A stretch of 64,000 bases of DNA from Agelaius tricolor (lineage: Eukaryota > Chordata > Aves > Passeriformes > Icteridae): positions 97,263,381-97,327,380 of the forward strand of contig JALJCS010000001.1 in NCBI GenBank assembly GCA_023055355.1. The letters are read 5' to 3'. The translations under genes and the position numbers were made by a program. Shown piece by piece: positions 49,963 through 62,526 of this stretch (position 1 is its first letter; each line of letters starts with the position of its first letter). The notes beneath the pieces were generated by a model. The model did no database searches. It saw only the letters and a program-made list of their open reading frames with translations, and was not told the origin of the DNA.

Positions 49963-50047
49963 CAAGTCCTAAGAGGTCAATAGTGGGTTCTGATGATTTT
50001 TTTGGACTTGCTTTAGCTTCTGATTGCTGATCCTCTTTCTTCTGCGG
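49963..50047 (-). CDS. SMAP1: SMAP1 exon with LLGL(D) clathrin box
   Basis: Read from 50047 after acceptor tttcccttacaag: 28 codons plus one base, PQKKEDQQSEAKASPKKSSE then PTIDLLGL, ending at donor GTAAGC with the Asp codon split. It corresponds to human LQKKDQQLEPKK...AAEPTVDLLGLD. LLGLD is the clathrin heavy chain box of SMAP1. In human the previous segment is a Lys/Glu-rich linker; no matching sequence was found up to 64000, so that exon and the ArfGAP exons lie further upstream. Confidence 0.94.
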
Positions 50048-50712
50048 CTTGTAAGGGAAAAAAAATAAACACAAATAACATGTCGGAAAAGATTCAGTGC
50101 TCAAAAAATTTTCATTAAAGACGCTGCTTCAGTGTCAGAAGTAAAAGTTCTTTTCCATATTTGTTTATCATAATGAATTTGATTTGTAATGAAGTATGTG
50201 GCAGTTATGGTCAAAAGGGACATGGCACATGACTGTAAAAAAATATTGTTCACTGGTATGTACTAAATTTTTAAATAAATTTAAGTTTGAGGACAGTTTA
50301 AAATAAATTGAAGTCTTAAACTGAACCACTGCATATCATGAAATAGGCAAAAAGCTGTCTATAATTTATCAACTCATTTCAGCAACCAAACTATACGGTT
50401 CTGCAGCATAAAGAGTAAAAAAATGAAGTTTTTAAAAGCTTAAATTTACAAACTAGAAGCACACTAATGACATCAATTCGCCTTTCTGCAAAGAACATCT
50501 GCAGAACATTCAGAATTTTGATATGCTGAGCACTGATGCACACAACCTGAGTTCATGACCTTTTATAAACCTGAATGCTAATAACAGCATTCTTTTCCTT
50601 CTGAAAAGGGAATTCCTAGTCTTCTCTTGCCCAAAGACTTCAAAATGTATGATGGTATTGATGTGAAATTTGATTATGAAAATTACATCATAAATCTGTT
50701 TATAGTTCTTAC

Positions 50713-50756
50713 ACCAGTATCAGGCTGATCCCCTGCATCCATCAAAATGTCAGTTT
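50713..50756 (-). CDS. SMAP1: Candidate SMAP1 exon B (44 nt)
   Basis: Read from 50756: acceptor catcttcattttag, then 44 nt, then donor GGT with GTAAGA. Only one frame is open: two bases then TDILMDAGDQPDTG. It ends in phase 0, as needed to join the certain exon at 50047, and it starts in phase 1, matching the end of candidate exon A at 53001. It is not in the human protein as I remember it. Used alone it would shift the frame; used with A it would not. Confidence 0.35.
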
Positions 50757-53000
50757 CTAAAATGAAGATGAACTGGTTAATAGTAGTGACATGACAAATG
50801 CATTTCTTCATGTGCATTTAATGTGCCTTTCTCCATACTTATCACAAAATCCTGAAGTGGACTGGTTGATCAATGAGTTCAGCCTTTAACCAGAAGAGAT
50901 TACCCAGTAACAGTGGCACGGCACTGTCAGGCTGGGCACTGGGCAGACACTGACAGAACCTGCTTCACTCACACCTTTATCACATACATAACGTGGTCAC
51001 TGAGGCTCCTGAGGTTGCAGAAGTCATTGAATCCTAGTATTTTCATACTTTTAAATTCAACACAATTGTATAAAGATCTGGTTTAGGTACTCCTTTACTT
51101 TCTTCCTCTCCTGCCAAAGGGGGATAAAGAGTAAGGAGCCTGGTGTTTGTAAAGAGCAGTGAGGAAACTCAGGAGTATTCAAAGGCAGCCCAAGTGAACA
51201 GAAGCCTGTTACACTACAGGTGCTCCTCTTGCATGAGCAACTCCCCACTGAAAACCTTCAGCAAAGAGCCCCAATTAACCAAACTCCATTCTTGCACGTA
51301 CCGCAAACAGATACACATGGTCTGACCCCTGCTAATCTCTCAGACCCCTTGCTCCCTTTGCCAAAAATCCTTTGTTTGACCTTACATATCTTTCTCAAGA
51401 TCCAGCTGTTTGGGAAACAGCCTGATGGAAAAACAGTCCACCAATTCCCTGATTCTATTGTGTATTGTAACTTTCAACACCGTGTTTACAATCCGGAGCA
51501 TAGCACTCCGATTCCAAACACAAAAATGTATCATTTTTGAAAGTAAACCATGACAGCATATCAAGGATTTTTTAAAAGTGACAATTCAAAATGAAGTTTT
51601 CTACAACTGACCATATCTCAGCAAATATGCCATGAACCAATAAAATTATTATTATAAACACTAACCAGAATTAACAGTCAGTACTTCAGAACAGAATGTG
51701 CCATAAAACCTTGAACATTTGAGTTTTCTCCATCTCTGTAAGAAACACTATAGGTCACAGAAGCTGTAAAAAGAAGCATCTCTTACATGCTCCTTTATTT
51801 CATGAAACTGGCTTTTTTCCCTTTTGTTTAAATAGCTTTAAAATTACGAATATAGAATGATTTCTTTCAACAGAAAAGAAAAACCATTAGAATTATATTA
51901 AATGTGCAAATCTTCATTACACTGTATTAGATTTCTGATAACTACCTAAAACCACAAGTTTGAAATAATTTAAAGCTTGACAAGTTAGTTTTGAATGCAA
52001 ACTTTTCACAGAAGTCAAACACTTGTGCATACATTAATAACAACTAAAGAGAAAGAGTTCAAATAGCACTTTCTTTTATTTGGTACTTACTACTGTGGCA
52101 ATTTAATCTCAATTTCTAAACTAAAATTTTAAAAATATGGGAGGAATAATCTGCTTAGGTCCTCTGCTTTGTCAAATAAATGTTTTCAGTACATATTAAG
52201 TGCATATTTCTGTTTCATCACTCTCTAAATAAAAAAGGCAATGAAGATACAAGGTATAAAAATATGGATTTCTAAAAAAAATATGATCTCTTAAAATGCC
52301 CTTTTTCAATATCGTAACTATATTTCTTCATTTAAAAGTTTCTGTCCCATTTTGCTCCCCTTACCAGTATGTAAACTACTAGATTTTAAAGTTACTTCAT
52401 AGTTAATTACTTTAAGAAAAGCTGCAAAAATTATTTTCAAGGTTATCAGTATATCAAATATTTCTAGCCATTAATTCTGCATTTGTTTCCTTGGTGAAGA
52501 TTTTCTCCTTAAAGCACTATTCAACATCTTTGCAGCTGTACAGTTTTCACCAACATTCTAACCTTCAGTCTGAAAAATGAAAAAACACATTAGTCATCTA
52601 ACATTTACCAATAATTCATCTGTATAACAGCAGACATACAAAGCAATATTCAGCAGCTATCTGGAACATAAGATCTTCCTCTTTAACTATACCTGCAAGA
52701 TTATTTTGTTCCTCCATTCTCTCACCATAACAAGCACCATTTCCTGGAATTTCCTATCCTCCTGTCTGAGATTTCAATCAATTCTGTAATTTCGTATGCC
52801 TTTATTTCTGTTTAAGATGCTTCATGGCACATAGGATGGCTCCTGTGCAAATTCAGAAGACGTTTGGTGCTTAAGGTCTGCCATGATTCACAGACAGGGA
52901 CTTCTCTAAATCACCTGCACTTAGGCATAAACTAGGTAAGGCACCAGTGGGATGAGGTAGAACAAGAAACTTGCACACACACAATTACTTTTAAGAATAC

Positions 53001-53079
53001 CTAAATGACCCTCACTACCACGCTGCTTTTGAGAGTCTTGTTCTTTATTCAGTCCCATGGATTCTGCACTGTGGTCCAC
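53001..53079 (-). CDS. SMAP1: Candidate SMAP1 exon A (79 nt)
   Basis: Read from 53079: acceptor gttatatctacctcag, then 26 codons plus one base starting VDHSAESMGLNKEQDSQ and ending GSEGHL, then donor GTATTC. Only this frame lacks stops. It starts in phase 0 and ends in phase 1, so G plus AA makes Glu with candidate B. The polar, disordered peptide suits the SMAP1 linker. The donor lacks G at +5 and is weak. Confidence 0.3.
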
Positions 53080-54574
53080 CTGAGGTAGATATAACAAAAA
53101 GCAATGGCTTACTTCAGTGCTCTCTAGCAGAGATCATGCCATGTTTCTGGGCTGAGGAGAGAACCTCAAGGTCTCTTTCAGCCTATATAATTCTGGCATA
53201 AACAAGGTATTGAAACTCTGGACAAGAACAAAAATGAAGCCACACTGGAGTCACTAGAAAATTTTACTACAAATCATAAAGACAAATGTGATGTTTAATT
53301 TCTTTTTAGCAGTTTTGCTCCAATAGGAGTCATTCATGACTAAGCTTTATGTAGAGAGTGGCCTTTCAAGATGTTAAGTACTGCACTCAGTGAGCACAGA
53401 AGTGTGCAATAGGAAAAAAACCTGCATAACGAGGCAGTGACATTTCTTAAACTTACTGTTTAATTTAGTGTTGTGTTCTATCTAAAAACACCACATTTAG
53501 TAGACTTGCAAGGTAGCATGACAAATGCTTGGGAGTCTTGCTGCACTAACATTCCTCTCAGTTTCTATTACTAGTCTCCTTGAATCCCACAGCAATTATT
53601 TTTAAGTATTGACACCAGTACTAGATAACCTATTCCATGTTATGCCATTTGGAATAAGACAACATTAAAAATAGGAGACTAAGCAGAATTAAGTAAACTA
53701 AAAATAGCATTAAGAATCTGGTATGAAAAAGACAACTAGAAGGAACAGGTACACAATTTTGTGCATTTATTTTCAAGTGGAGCCTTCAAGGTTACTGGGG
53801 CTACTATTTTTTATGACATCCAAGATTGTCTTAGTAATATATGTGGGTTTAGTGAATGAAGTACATGGTTATAGCAATTTCTAGATATATTTTCTTCAGG
53901 TCTTGTATTAACAGCCTCTCATTCAAAATCATTTTTATGCTGCTAGTACATTCTTCTGAAATACTGTCCTTGCAAACTGCAGAACATCAACACATCTTTG
54001 ATATGCAGGTCTTACATAGCCATTTTTCACAGCTGTCACTAATGGCCACTACATTACCCTTCAGGGTTCTTCTCATGTTGGAGACCTACTGAAAGTAAGC
54101 AATGTCCACTGCCTTCAATTATTCTGAGATAATTGAAAACAGTTTGTTTGCAAATATTACTGAAAGAAACTGAAGCCAGAACAAGCTTCCAGGGAGTTGA
54201 TTCTTTTACATCCTCCACATGATCAGCATGACTTGGAATTTTTTACCTAAAGAACTTGAGTCCTTGTTATGAAAAGAGCCACAAAACCTAAATTAAATTA
54301 CCCCTCGATCAGCAGATATTAGATACTTTGGCCAAATTAAGGAGGCAAATAAAGAATTAACCTTGCAACCTCTTACAAGTATTTTCACCTATTAAGCATG
54401 TATTTTCAGCACAGGAGCAAGGACACACTCATTACTCAGATCCAGTATGGACACTACAATTTTTTGCAATCCTGTAGATGACAGGTAACTGGGATACAAT
54501 AATCTTTCATTGTTTTATTTTCCAATGCAGTCCTTTTAACCTTCCACTCTTATGCTCTTCTGCCAGTCCTTTTT

Positions 54575-54860
54575 TCAGGGGCAAGAAGCAAGACCCAGGG
54601 AATAACTGGTTGCTCAGTCTCACCTCAATACCTAGGAAGGTAATGGAACAACTAACCTGGAAACCAATTCCAGGCACATAAAGGACAAGAATGTTAATGG
54701 AAGAAATCAGCATGGCTTCATCAAGAGGAAGCCATGCTTGACCAAACCAACACTTTTAACAGTGTCATGACTGGCTTGGCAGACAAGGGTGGAGCATCAC
54801 AGGGTGTCTTCCTTTACTTCAGTAAGGTTTTTTGATGGCACTGATAACTGATAAAGGTGC
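54575..54860 (+). mobile_element. CR1 ORF2 internal fragment
   Basis: Translated on the plus strand with frame breaks, it gives pieces like LLSLTSIPRKVMEQL and NQHGFIKRKPCLTK, matching the reverse transcriptase region of CR1 (SLTSVPGKVMEQ, NQHGFTRGKSCLTN as I recall). No CR1 3' end follows, so it is an internal remnant. It is not functional. Confidence 0.8.
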
Positions 54861-55940
54861 CATCAAGGAAACAATTCCCTCTTCAAGCTCCTGCTGTCAT
54901 TTAATTCTTAGTATCCAGGGATGAATGACTCCCAGTTTTATATCCAAATCAAGTGATGCCTTAATCCTGTCTGCTGTACATCTACAAAACAATAATGTTA
55001 AAGTATGGTGCTAATACCACATCTGTAAGTAGTCCTCAGACAACAAGACTGATCATCTTTCGGTATCTAAAAAGCAAATATTTAAAAATATTTGTGAACT
55101 CCTCATAACTCTACCTCTACCAAAATGAACAACTGAGAAATTATGTCTACACGTAAGAAGCAGCATCACTTTCCTACTTAATTAAAATGGAAATGCAGAA
55201 ATGAGTATTTGGACCTTCATCTAACTTCCCCCACACTGTCACTGTAAATCAACTGGCTTGAAATTAGTGGATAGAAATTTATATGCTGGTAATCTCCATA
55301 TCCCTCCACAGTGCACCTTGGCCAACTACAACGTTCTGTGATGAGAAACCATCACAAACAAAATCCAAAAGCAGGCAACAGTGAAGAAGACCAGGTCACC
55401 TCTAACTGATCTGATTTTAACATAACCAAGTGCACAAGCCTACTTTAATCTCACACTGAGATGATGCCTTCATGAGTGGAAGCTGCACCAGGCAGGCTTC
55501 TCGTAATTCATAGAGATACTGTCTGTGATTTAATTCATCTTGCTCATTTCCCTACCATTAGAGAATGGCAGAGTTAGTCACCTATCAATCTTGTTGATTT
55601 ATCCAACATCAGCTCTAAGACTTTAAGGTAATTTCCAGTCTATCAGGTTTCCATGCAAAAGCTATGAAAATCTGCACCAAAGTTTGGATGTTTATTCTGC
55701 TGCAGTTCTGGCTTCGCCCTTAAAGATGAAAAGAACACCATTGTCAAAAACTTCCCAATTTACACGGAATGAGAAAGTTTTCCATTCCATCATGAAAGAG
55801 CATCTTTTAACTCAGCAACCTGCATTCAATATTGCATTACTGTGCCTCCTTTATTCTTTATTTATTAATTTTGTGCAACAACAGAAGTTATATGAGGTTT
55901 AATTTTGAAAAAAATCGGTAAGAACACCAGGTTAGGCCAG

Positions 55941-56120
55941 CACAAAAAAACAGAAAAAAAAAAAAAAAAACCCCAAAAAAAAACCAACCAAAAAAAACCC
56001 CCCACCAACGACAAAAAAAAAAAAAAACAAAAAAAAAAACAACAACAAAAAAAACTAAACAAAAAAACACCCAAACAAAACCAAACCAAACCAAAACAAA
56101 AAAAAAGAAGAAAAAGAAGG
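55941..56120 (+). repeat. A/C-only low-complexity tract
   Basis: About 180 bases are almost entirely A with short C runs on the plus strand (AAACCAAACC and long A runs). It translates as a Lys-rich open frame only because of the composition. It may be a decayed retroposon tail that gained mutations, or an expanded CAAA/CCAAA simple repeat. Confidence 0.85.
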
Positions 56121-56469
56121 TCTCTGAAAGATCTCAAATTAAAAAAGAAAGCTCCATTTTACAGAAATCAATATTGGCCTTTATTGAGCTCTCACAATGT
56201 ATTGCCCTCAATATACTACTAGTTACACCATTCTAGTTCAATCTAATTTATGTGAAATACTTTTCTTGAGTTAAATGAAACCAAATAAATCAGCAAGTAA
56301 CAGTGTTAACTACTCTCTTCACACCTTAAGTTTTAAAGTTGATTTTACAGACTTGTTTCTTTCTCTTATATGTTACTCTAAAGCAAATTATTAGTGATTA
56401 AAGATGTTTCTTTGACAAGGACAAGGGAACTGATAGGCACTTTATGCTGTATGTTTTTCAAACTAATTG

Positions 56470-56620
56470 CATTTATGGCTCTGGCTGGGATGGAGTTCAC
56501 ATTCTTCACAGCAGTCGATACAATGCCATAGTTTGGATTTGTGGCTACAACACTGTTGATAACACACTGGTATTTTGGCTATTGCTGAGTGGTGATAACT
56601 GTATCATTTTAGTTCTGCTA
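56470..56620 (+). mobile_element. ERV LTR fragment related to the one at 41.9 kb
   Basis: It shares 'ggctgggat', 'tttggattt(g)tg' and 'gttgataacacac' in the same order and spacing as the start of the LTR at 41901. Only the 5' portion is recognisable; it fades after 'gttctgctag'. Confidence 0.65.
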
Positions 56621-58594
56621 GCTTTGCACAATCATATTTCTTGTTTGGCTAATTTAAGCAAGCCAACCTCCAAGCACCCTCTTAAGTACATTCAAGGACT
56701 ACACACACACACAGACATACACTTCAGAGTCAGCAGTACTTTCCTATTGGGAGATTTTTTTCACAACTACCTTCTGTTCCCTTTGTCTGGCACTCTATAG
56801 AATTTGTCAAATAGATGCATGAAGCACATGAGTCAAGTGAATCAACCTATACACAAACCTCATCCAGCAATCTACAGTGAATTCCCAAATTCAGTTCTCC
56901 CATTAAAGCTCAGTGTACACAAGCCTCAAAGATCTGAATCTGAGTATTACAGTTTTGCAGTTGACTCATCCAATGGTAAACTCCAAGTCCCTGAAATGGA
57001 CAGCAATGCTTTCTCACAAAAACTTGAACTGCAAGTCTGGAGGAGATGGGATTGTGAAGAAAACTGAGTAACACCTGAAGCATGTCACGTACAGTAGGAA
57101 GTCCAGTGTGTCAGTAGGGCATTTCATCAAATTTTCTTCAGCCAGCTATTTTTGGAGATAACCATTAAATGAGTGATTCATTCTGCCTCAGAAAAAAAAG
57201 AAAAAAAAAAAAAGAAAGCATTGCCAAGTCAATTTTCCTCCTTCCTCTGTACAGAGATTATAGTACAGCACACAGGATGTTGCCTATGGGGGATATGGTT
57301 ATATATGGGCAAGAGGAAAAGGAGGGTCAGTGCCACCATGACTGACTGTCACACACCTATTAAATTCACATACATAACACGATGCTATGAGGTCTATGGC
57401 TCCTGCAACCACAGCTCCCATACTGCAAAACAAGCTCATCCTTTCCCAATTTTCAGCACCATGCCCAAACACATCTGGCTGTTAGGTGCACAAGATGAGC
57501 AGGGAAAGGCAAGAGGCAAGTAGAAAGCTTTACACCTGCTTGCTTGGTTGACAGAGCAGATGACATACATGAGGTCTTCTGATAAGTGCTACATTTTTAA
57601 TGATAAAACAGTAAGAATATTCAGATCTAGCATCCAATACATTGCTCTGCAGTCAAACCCACTGCTCTTTAAAAATTACTATTGTAGTAAAATAGGAAAA
57701 TAATACAAGTTTGATAAATAAGTAAGGACACTGGTATCCTTTCAGAACATTGCTTACTATGATCATACATTCTAGGGCCTATGGTCTAAATCTATGGGCT
57801 ACTCTTCTGCACATCCCTGTTCCCCAGAATACTCTCCTCTGACAGGCAGCTGAGGTCATTTTGCACTGGAACTGACAGCTGTGAACAAATCTTTTTTGGT
57901 AAGGCCTGGTTCAGAAGTGCCAGCACACAGTGAAAATACTGTGATTATGTTTTTTATAACCACGAGATTCAAGTTTCCATTTTCTGCTTCTGTAACCTTA
58001 TGCAAGTTATCATCACATGCACAGATTTTAAGGGTTTAACAGGTCTAAAATATATGACATTCAGTAAAAAATGTAAATCACACCAAATACTTTAAAAACA
58101 AGCAGTGAATTTTGCCGAATTCACTACTGCAAGATGATAATGTAAATAATTTAGCAGATTTCAACACCAGCATTTAGGACTATCATTCACCTTATTCTCA
58201 TTTACACTGTGTGAGACAATTTAAAGAGGTAGCATACATAGTGCAGGACAAAAGCCACATGATTAATACCTCTGAAGTAGAAAAACACTATAGTCAGAGC
58301 AGTCATAAGTTACTAATCTAAAAATCTCTCCTATTCTCAAGCAAGATATCAGTCACTGTCAAAAATCTGGTTCATCAGCTGTCCAGTCCACTTATCTGCT
58401 CCCATTCTTCTTCACTTTTTTTTCCTCAATTTTCCACTTTAATGAAAAATTCATATGGATCTAGAACTCAGTCTGTTTAAAATGCATCTGATTACCACTG
58501 TATTTCTAACTCATATTCCCTACCTTAACAACAAGAAGCCTTATGAAAGCTGAAGATACATCAAATAATTTTGTAAAGAGCACTTGTAACTTAC

Positions 58595-58647
58595 TTGAAA
58601 GTAATTTCCAGTTGACTCACGAGAGCTCATACACACCTCTACAGTTA
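58595..58647 (-). other. SMAP1: Candidate SMAP1 exon Z (53 nt)
   Basis: Read from 58647: acceptor gagctttttttcag, then two bases and 17 codons (TVEVCMSSRESTGNYFQ), then strong donor GTAAGTT. It ends in phase 0, compatible with candidate A or the certain exon at 50047, and needs a partner ending in phase 1. The splice sites are good; the peptide is unrecognised. Confidence 0.22.
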
Positions 58648-61600
58648 CTGAAAAAAAGCTCCCCTTTGCTCTTAATACATAGGAATTGTATGCCCTGTGC
58701 ATAAAGCAATTGGATTCCTTCACTCTTCATTACCTGCTTGCAATAAAACTTGCAGGAGAGCGTAAACATTTGAGAATTGCCATATGAGAAAATAATGTTA
58801 GTAATTTGCTATATCTTGCAATAGGTTTGTACATACAGTTTTTCCTGACACTTGTGTTCTAAAAAGTTTAGTCTGTATCCATTTACAGCATTACTCATGC
58901 AGGCACATCCTAGAATTTTTAAAAAATATTTTTATAGCTTTCATACCTGACCTGAAAATAAATAAAAATTAGTATTTTCATAATATTTTATTTAAGTGGC
59001 ATTAAAGATGAAATGTGTTATTTTGTTTATCCTCCTATATTATAAAATACCAGCACTTGTTTTTTCAGACTTGCAACTAAAGATGCAGGAATTTAGAAAT
59101 CAGACTAACTTTTCAGAACTGAGGATACTTTTAGCAAGTGATGAACTCCTATGTTGCCTAACTAGCCAAAAAGCCAGAAAACAGATGCACTATATTGAAA
59201 CACAAGTAAAACTATGTTAGTGTCATTGTGAAGTTGCATAGACTACTCTGCAATCAAACTATGATGCATTTCTAATCAAGAGAAAAGCCTGCATGTCAAC
59301 AACAACAACAAAAAAGCCACCATTCTTATTTATCAAACTAGAATTATCTTGAAACAAAGAGCCAAGCCAAGGGGAAAATGTAAATTGATTATTTTAGAGT
59401 CTATTGTGATTATTTCAGTTAATCACTCACAGACGCTGAACTACTCACACTCACCTGGATAAGCCTATTTAAGGCATTCACACTAAGCAAACAAAAAAAA
59501 CCAAATTGCCTTTTGATGTTGCTAAATATGATTCTGTACACATGAAGGTCCTTCAGTCAAAATACATACCCAAAGGAAAAATTTTTAAAGTTGTTCTTGA
59601 TCTACATCTTCACTTTAAAAACCTGAGTATGTGGATTTTCATTAGATTTTCACAGTTAGAGCAAGATACTTGAGCAAGATTATATAAAATGCATTATATA
59701 TCTTTAGTAATTTGAATTAAAAACTTCATGGCAGAAATAACAGACCTTGCACCATAATCTTATTCCATTAATATGATTTCAGCTGGGTCTAGGCTAATAC
59801 ACTAATCATTTCTGTGAAAATGGATTAAGACTATTCCTTTGTTCTTACTTATTGAACAAGCAGTACTAACATTGTATTTTAACTGAATTTAAAATGTTAG
59901 CTCAGATCTCATTTACTTTAGTCAATATATTCCAAGAAGGCTTAAAACCTTTTATGTCTTGTACTTAGCTGAATTGGTTTAGCTCCTTTTAATGCATCAG
60001 ACAATCTTAGAGGCCCTTTTACCTTGCTCAAAACAACGTATGAACTGTGTAGAAGTACAATTTCCTACAATTAAGTTGCCTTTCTTTTTATACTTACTGC
60101 TGAGACTACAGAAAGGTATCAGAGATAAATCCTTATTCTTATATTCATGCATTAAATGTATATAGCAACAACCACCTTTGAAACAATAGTTCTATGCATT
60201 CAAATATATTAGGTTCTTAAAGTAGAAAAGAATAGGGTCTGAAAAAAAGAGGAAAAGCTCTTTTTCCTGTCTGATACTTGAAAAAAGCATCAAAAGATAG
60301 CAAGATGATTCCTAGGTAATGGTCACAAGATGTAGCAACTTGAAGCTGAGCTAGGGGTGGCAAGACTGCAGAACAGGAGAGGCACACAGTCTGAGTGCAG
60401 AGGTATTCAAGTTTTCCAGAGATTCTGGGGGCAAAGACTTGAGCAGAGTTTCCTGCAGCTGTAAATCTTTGAAATTACTGCATCTGAGCCCAAAAGCAAG
60501 GACCTGCTTACAAGAATACAAAAGGCAGAGAACAAGCTGCTTATCAACCCTTTTCCTATTTGGTATTATCTTGTCATGGAACTTGATTTAGATAAAATGG
60601 AATAAATGCTTTTAATCCAATAAAACCTGGGGTTTGTATCTTATAGAAGAAATCACTATGAATCAGAAAACCTCAAAAGATCCATTTTACAGCTAATCCA
60701 GTGTCCTGTTATGAGATCTATAATCCTCATTAGGGTCAAAGTGTTTTAATGCATCTCGGTTTGCAAGCTGTGAAATGCAATAAACAGGGTTTGTAATTTT
60801 GTAAGCTATTTTAAATACACCTTCAGTTTTCAAATCACATATTATGGTTATATGAACTCAGCTTATACATTTCTACTTGATTTCTATTGTGCTCATTAGC
60901 CTCAGCAAGATTACAATATTGCAGCTATATCAATTCCAGTTACTCATTAAACTATTTTCTTTTATAACTTTCCTTTCAAAAACCTTTCAAGTAATACATA
61001 ATACAACATCATTGTACCCAATCAGAACTAAAGGGCATTTATTTGTAATTCCTTCTTCATATATTTCCAGACAAGAATAAGCTATTTCAGGCATGGTAAC
61101 TGATTGAGCTCACAGTAAAAAAAACAATCAAAGAAATGCTTTCCATCCCTATTCATGAAGGTATGCTTCTCAGTATTTTTGTTAATTATAACAGAAATGT
61201 TCTTTTTGCTGAAAAATGCTTTTTACCTGAAACTTCATTCAATATCAAGACCCTACACCCTTAACCAGCAATCAGCTCTACTTAAGAACTTTCCAGGTGC
61301 TTGTATCTTACTCACTGGTTAGTCCAGCATGAAATGTGCTACCTGTCAGCAACATCAGGTGTGACCACAGTATGTTTGTCTCTGGCAGCTTGTGTTAGAC
61401 ATGCTGCCTTTGCAAAGAGTTGGCTTCTAGATAATGGTCTCTGCAGGTGCTGGCCCTCAAATTCCTCAGGCCTGCAGTCTCTTTTCAGTGGCCAGCACCA
61501 GCCTCTTACCCCACTTTCCTGGTACCTGAACTTGAAGTTTGCAAGTGTTCACACACAGGCACAGAAGAGACAATGCACTCACGCTCAATAGTTGCAAATA

Positions 61601-62435
61601 GCACTTGGCAGGAATACAGAATAGCCTGCAGAGATCAAGTGAAGGCTCAGACAATGCTACTGCCCAGCACCCTGCCCAACCACCAGCAGGTATGCGACGG
61701 TCCCTTTTTATTCACTCCTCCCCTGCTTCCTCAAGCTTGCTACACCCCAATCCGCCTTGGTTTTTGTATTCCCCTGGTTTGGTCTGTGTCACCTAAACAT
61801 CCCATAATAAGTTGTGAACAATATTCTGTCCCATCCCCAAGCACTTTTCCCTCTGCATCCCGCATCCTATACCCTATTATGCAATCACCCCTTACTTGCC
61901 TGGTATTCCTGGGAAAGAATCTTCTTCCTTGGCCCACCTCACTACTTTCCTTTCATGTACTAGAAGCACATCACTGGCTCTCTTTTTACTGATTAGATTA
62001 CTCCACTTCACCCTCTGCTGTTGTTCATCTGATTCTTAGACAGTCTTTATGTTTTAGTCTTACAACATCACACTGAATAGTGTTTCATAGAAACAACCTC
62101 TGAGTTAGGACATTTTACTCAGAGTGTTGGACTCATATTCTGAATCAGCTTGTTGCTTTCTTGAACTACTTGAGAAGTTATGAGAGAGCTGACGAGTACT
62201 TTATCATCCTCACATACATATACATAATTGTGTTTCACAAATGCAGAACTTAGTGAGAGGGAGAAATGTTTAATAAATACTTATGCATCATTAGCTACAT
62301 TAATTTCTTCTGGCAGTCAGGGTATTTTTCCTCAATTCTGTTCTCATTTCAAAGTTAATCACTTTGAAACAATTACTTTAAAAGCTAAGTAATCTTAACT
62401 GATCATATGCAATACCAAAATGCATTTCTCTTTAC

Positions 62436-62526
62436 TTGGGCAAGCACCATTTTCTTTGTCTTCATTCTCCATATCATCATAATCTTTAACATGAACTATC
62501 AATAAGCACTGCAGCCTCCATCTCAA
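62436..62526 (-). other. SMAP1: Candidate SMAP1 exon Y (91 nt)
   Basis: Read from 62526: acceptor cttatttccag, 30 open codons plus one base, ending KDYDDMENEDKENGACP, then donor GTAAAG. It enters in phase 0 and leaves in phase 1, so it could pair with candidate Z (A plus TA). The first ten residues are hydrophobic and unlike a SMAP1 linker. A chance pseudo-exon is quite possible. Confidence 0.15.

Noticed and set aside
51083..51094. 12-nt micro-exon candidate encoding ERKK on the minus strand
   Set aside because: A good pyrimidine tract precedes GAGAGGAAGAAA and a GTAAAG follows, resembling part of the SMAP1 Lys/Glu linker, but 12 nt without other support is too short to separate from chance.
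53105..53152. Acceptor/donor pair around the GTAAGC at 53110-53105, minus strand
   Set aside because: All three frames contain a stop within the segment, so it cannot be a SMAP1 coding exon.
53454..53478. 25-nt segment IEHNTKLN before a strong GTAAGTTT donor, minus strand
   Set aside because: Its open frame ends in phase 1 and does not fit candidate A or the certain downstream exon.
55905..56222. Lys/Gln-rich frame of 105 codons
   Set aside because: Produced by the A/C-only tract, and it sits on the strand opposite to SMAP1. I checked whether it could be the Lys/Glu-rich SMAP1 linker; the orientation is wrong and Glu is nearly absent.
61301..61992. Open frames of 96 and 181 codons on the plus strand
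   Set aside because: No recognisable domain, splice context or repeat family. They lie within the SMAP1 intron on the opposite strand and are likely chance frames in a slightly GC-richer patch.
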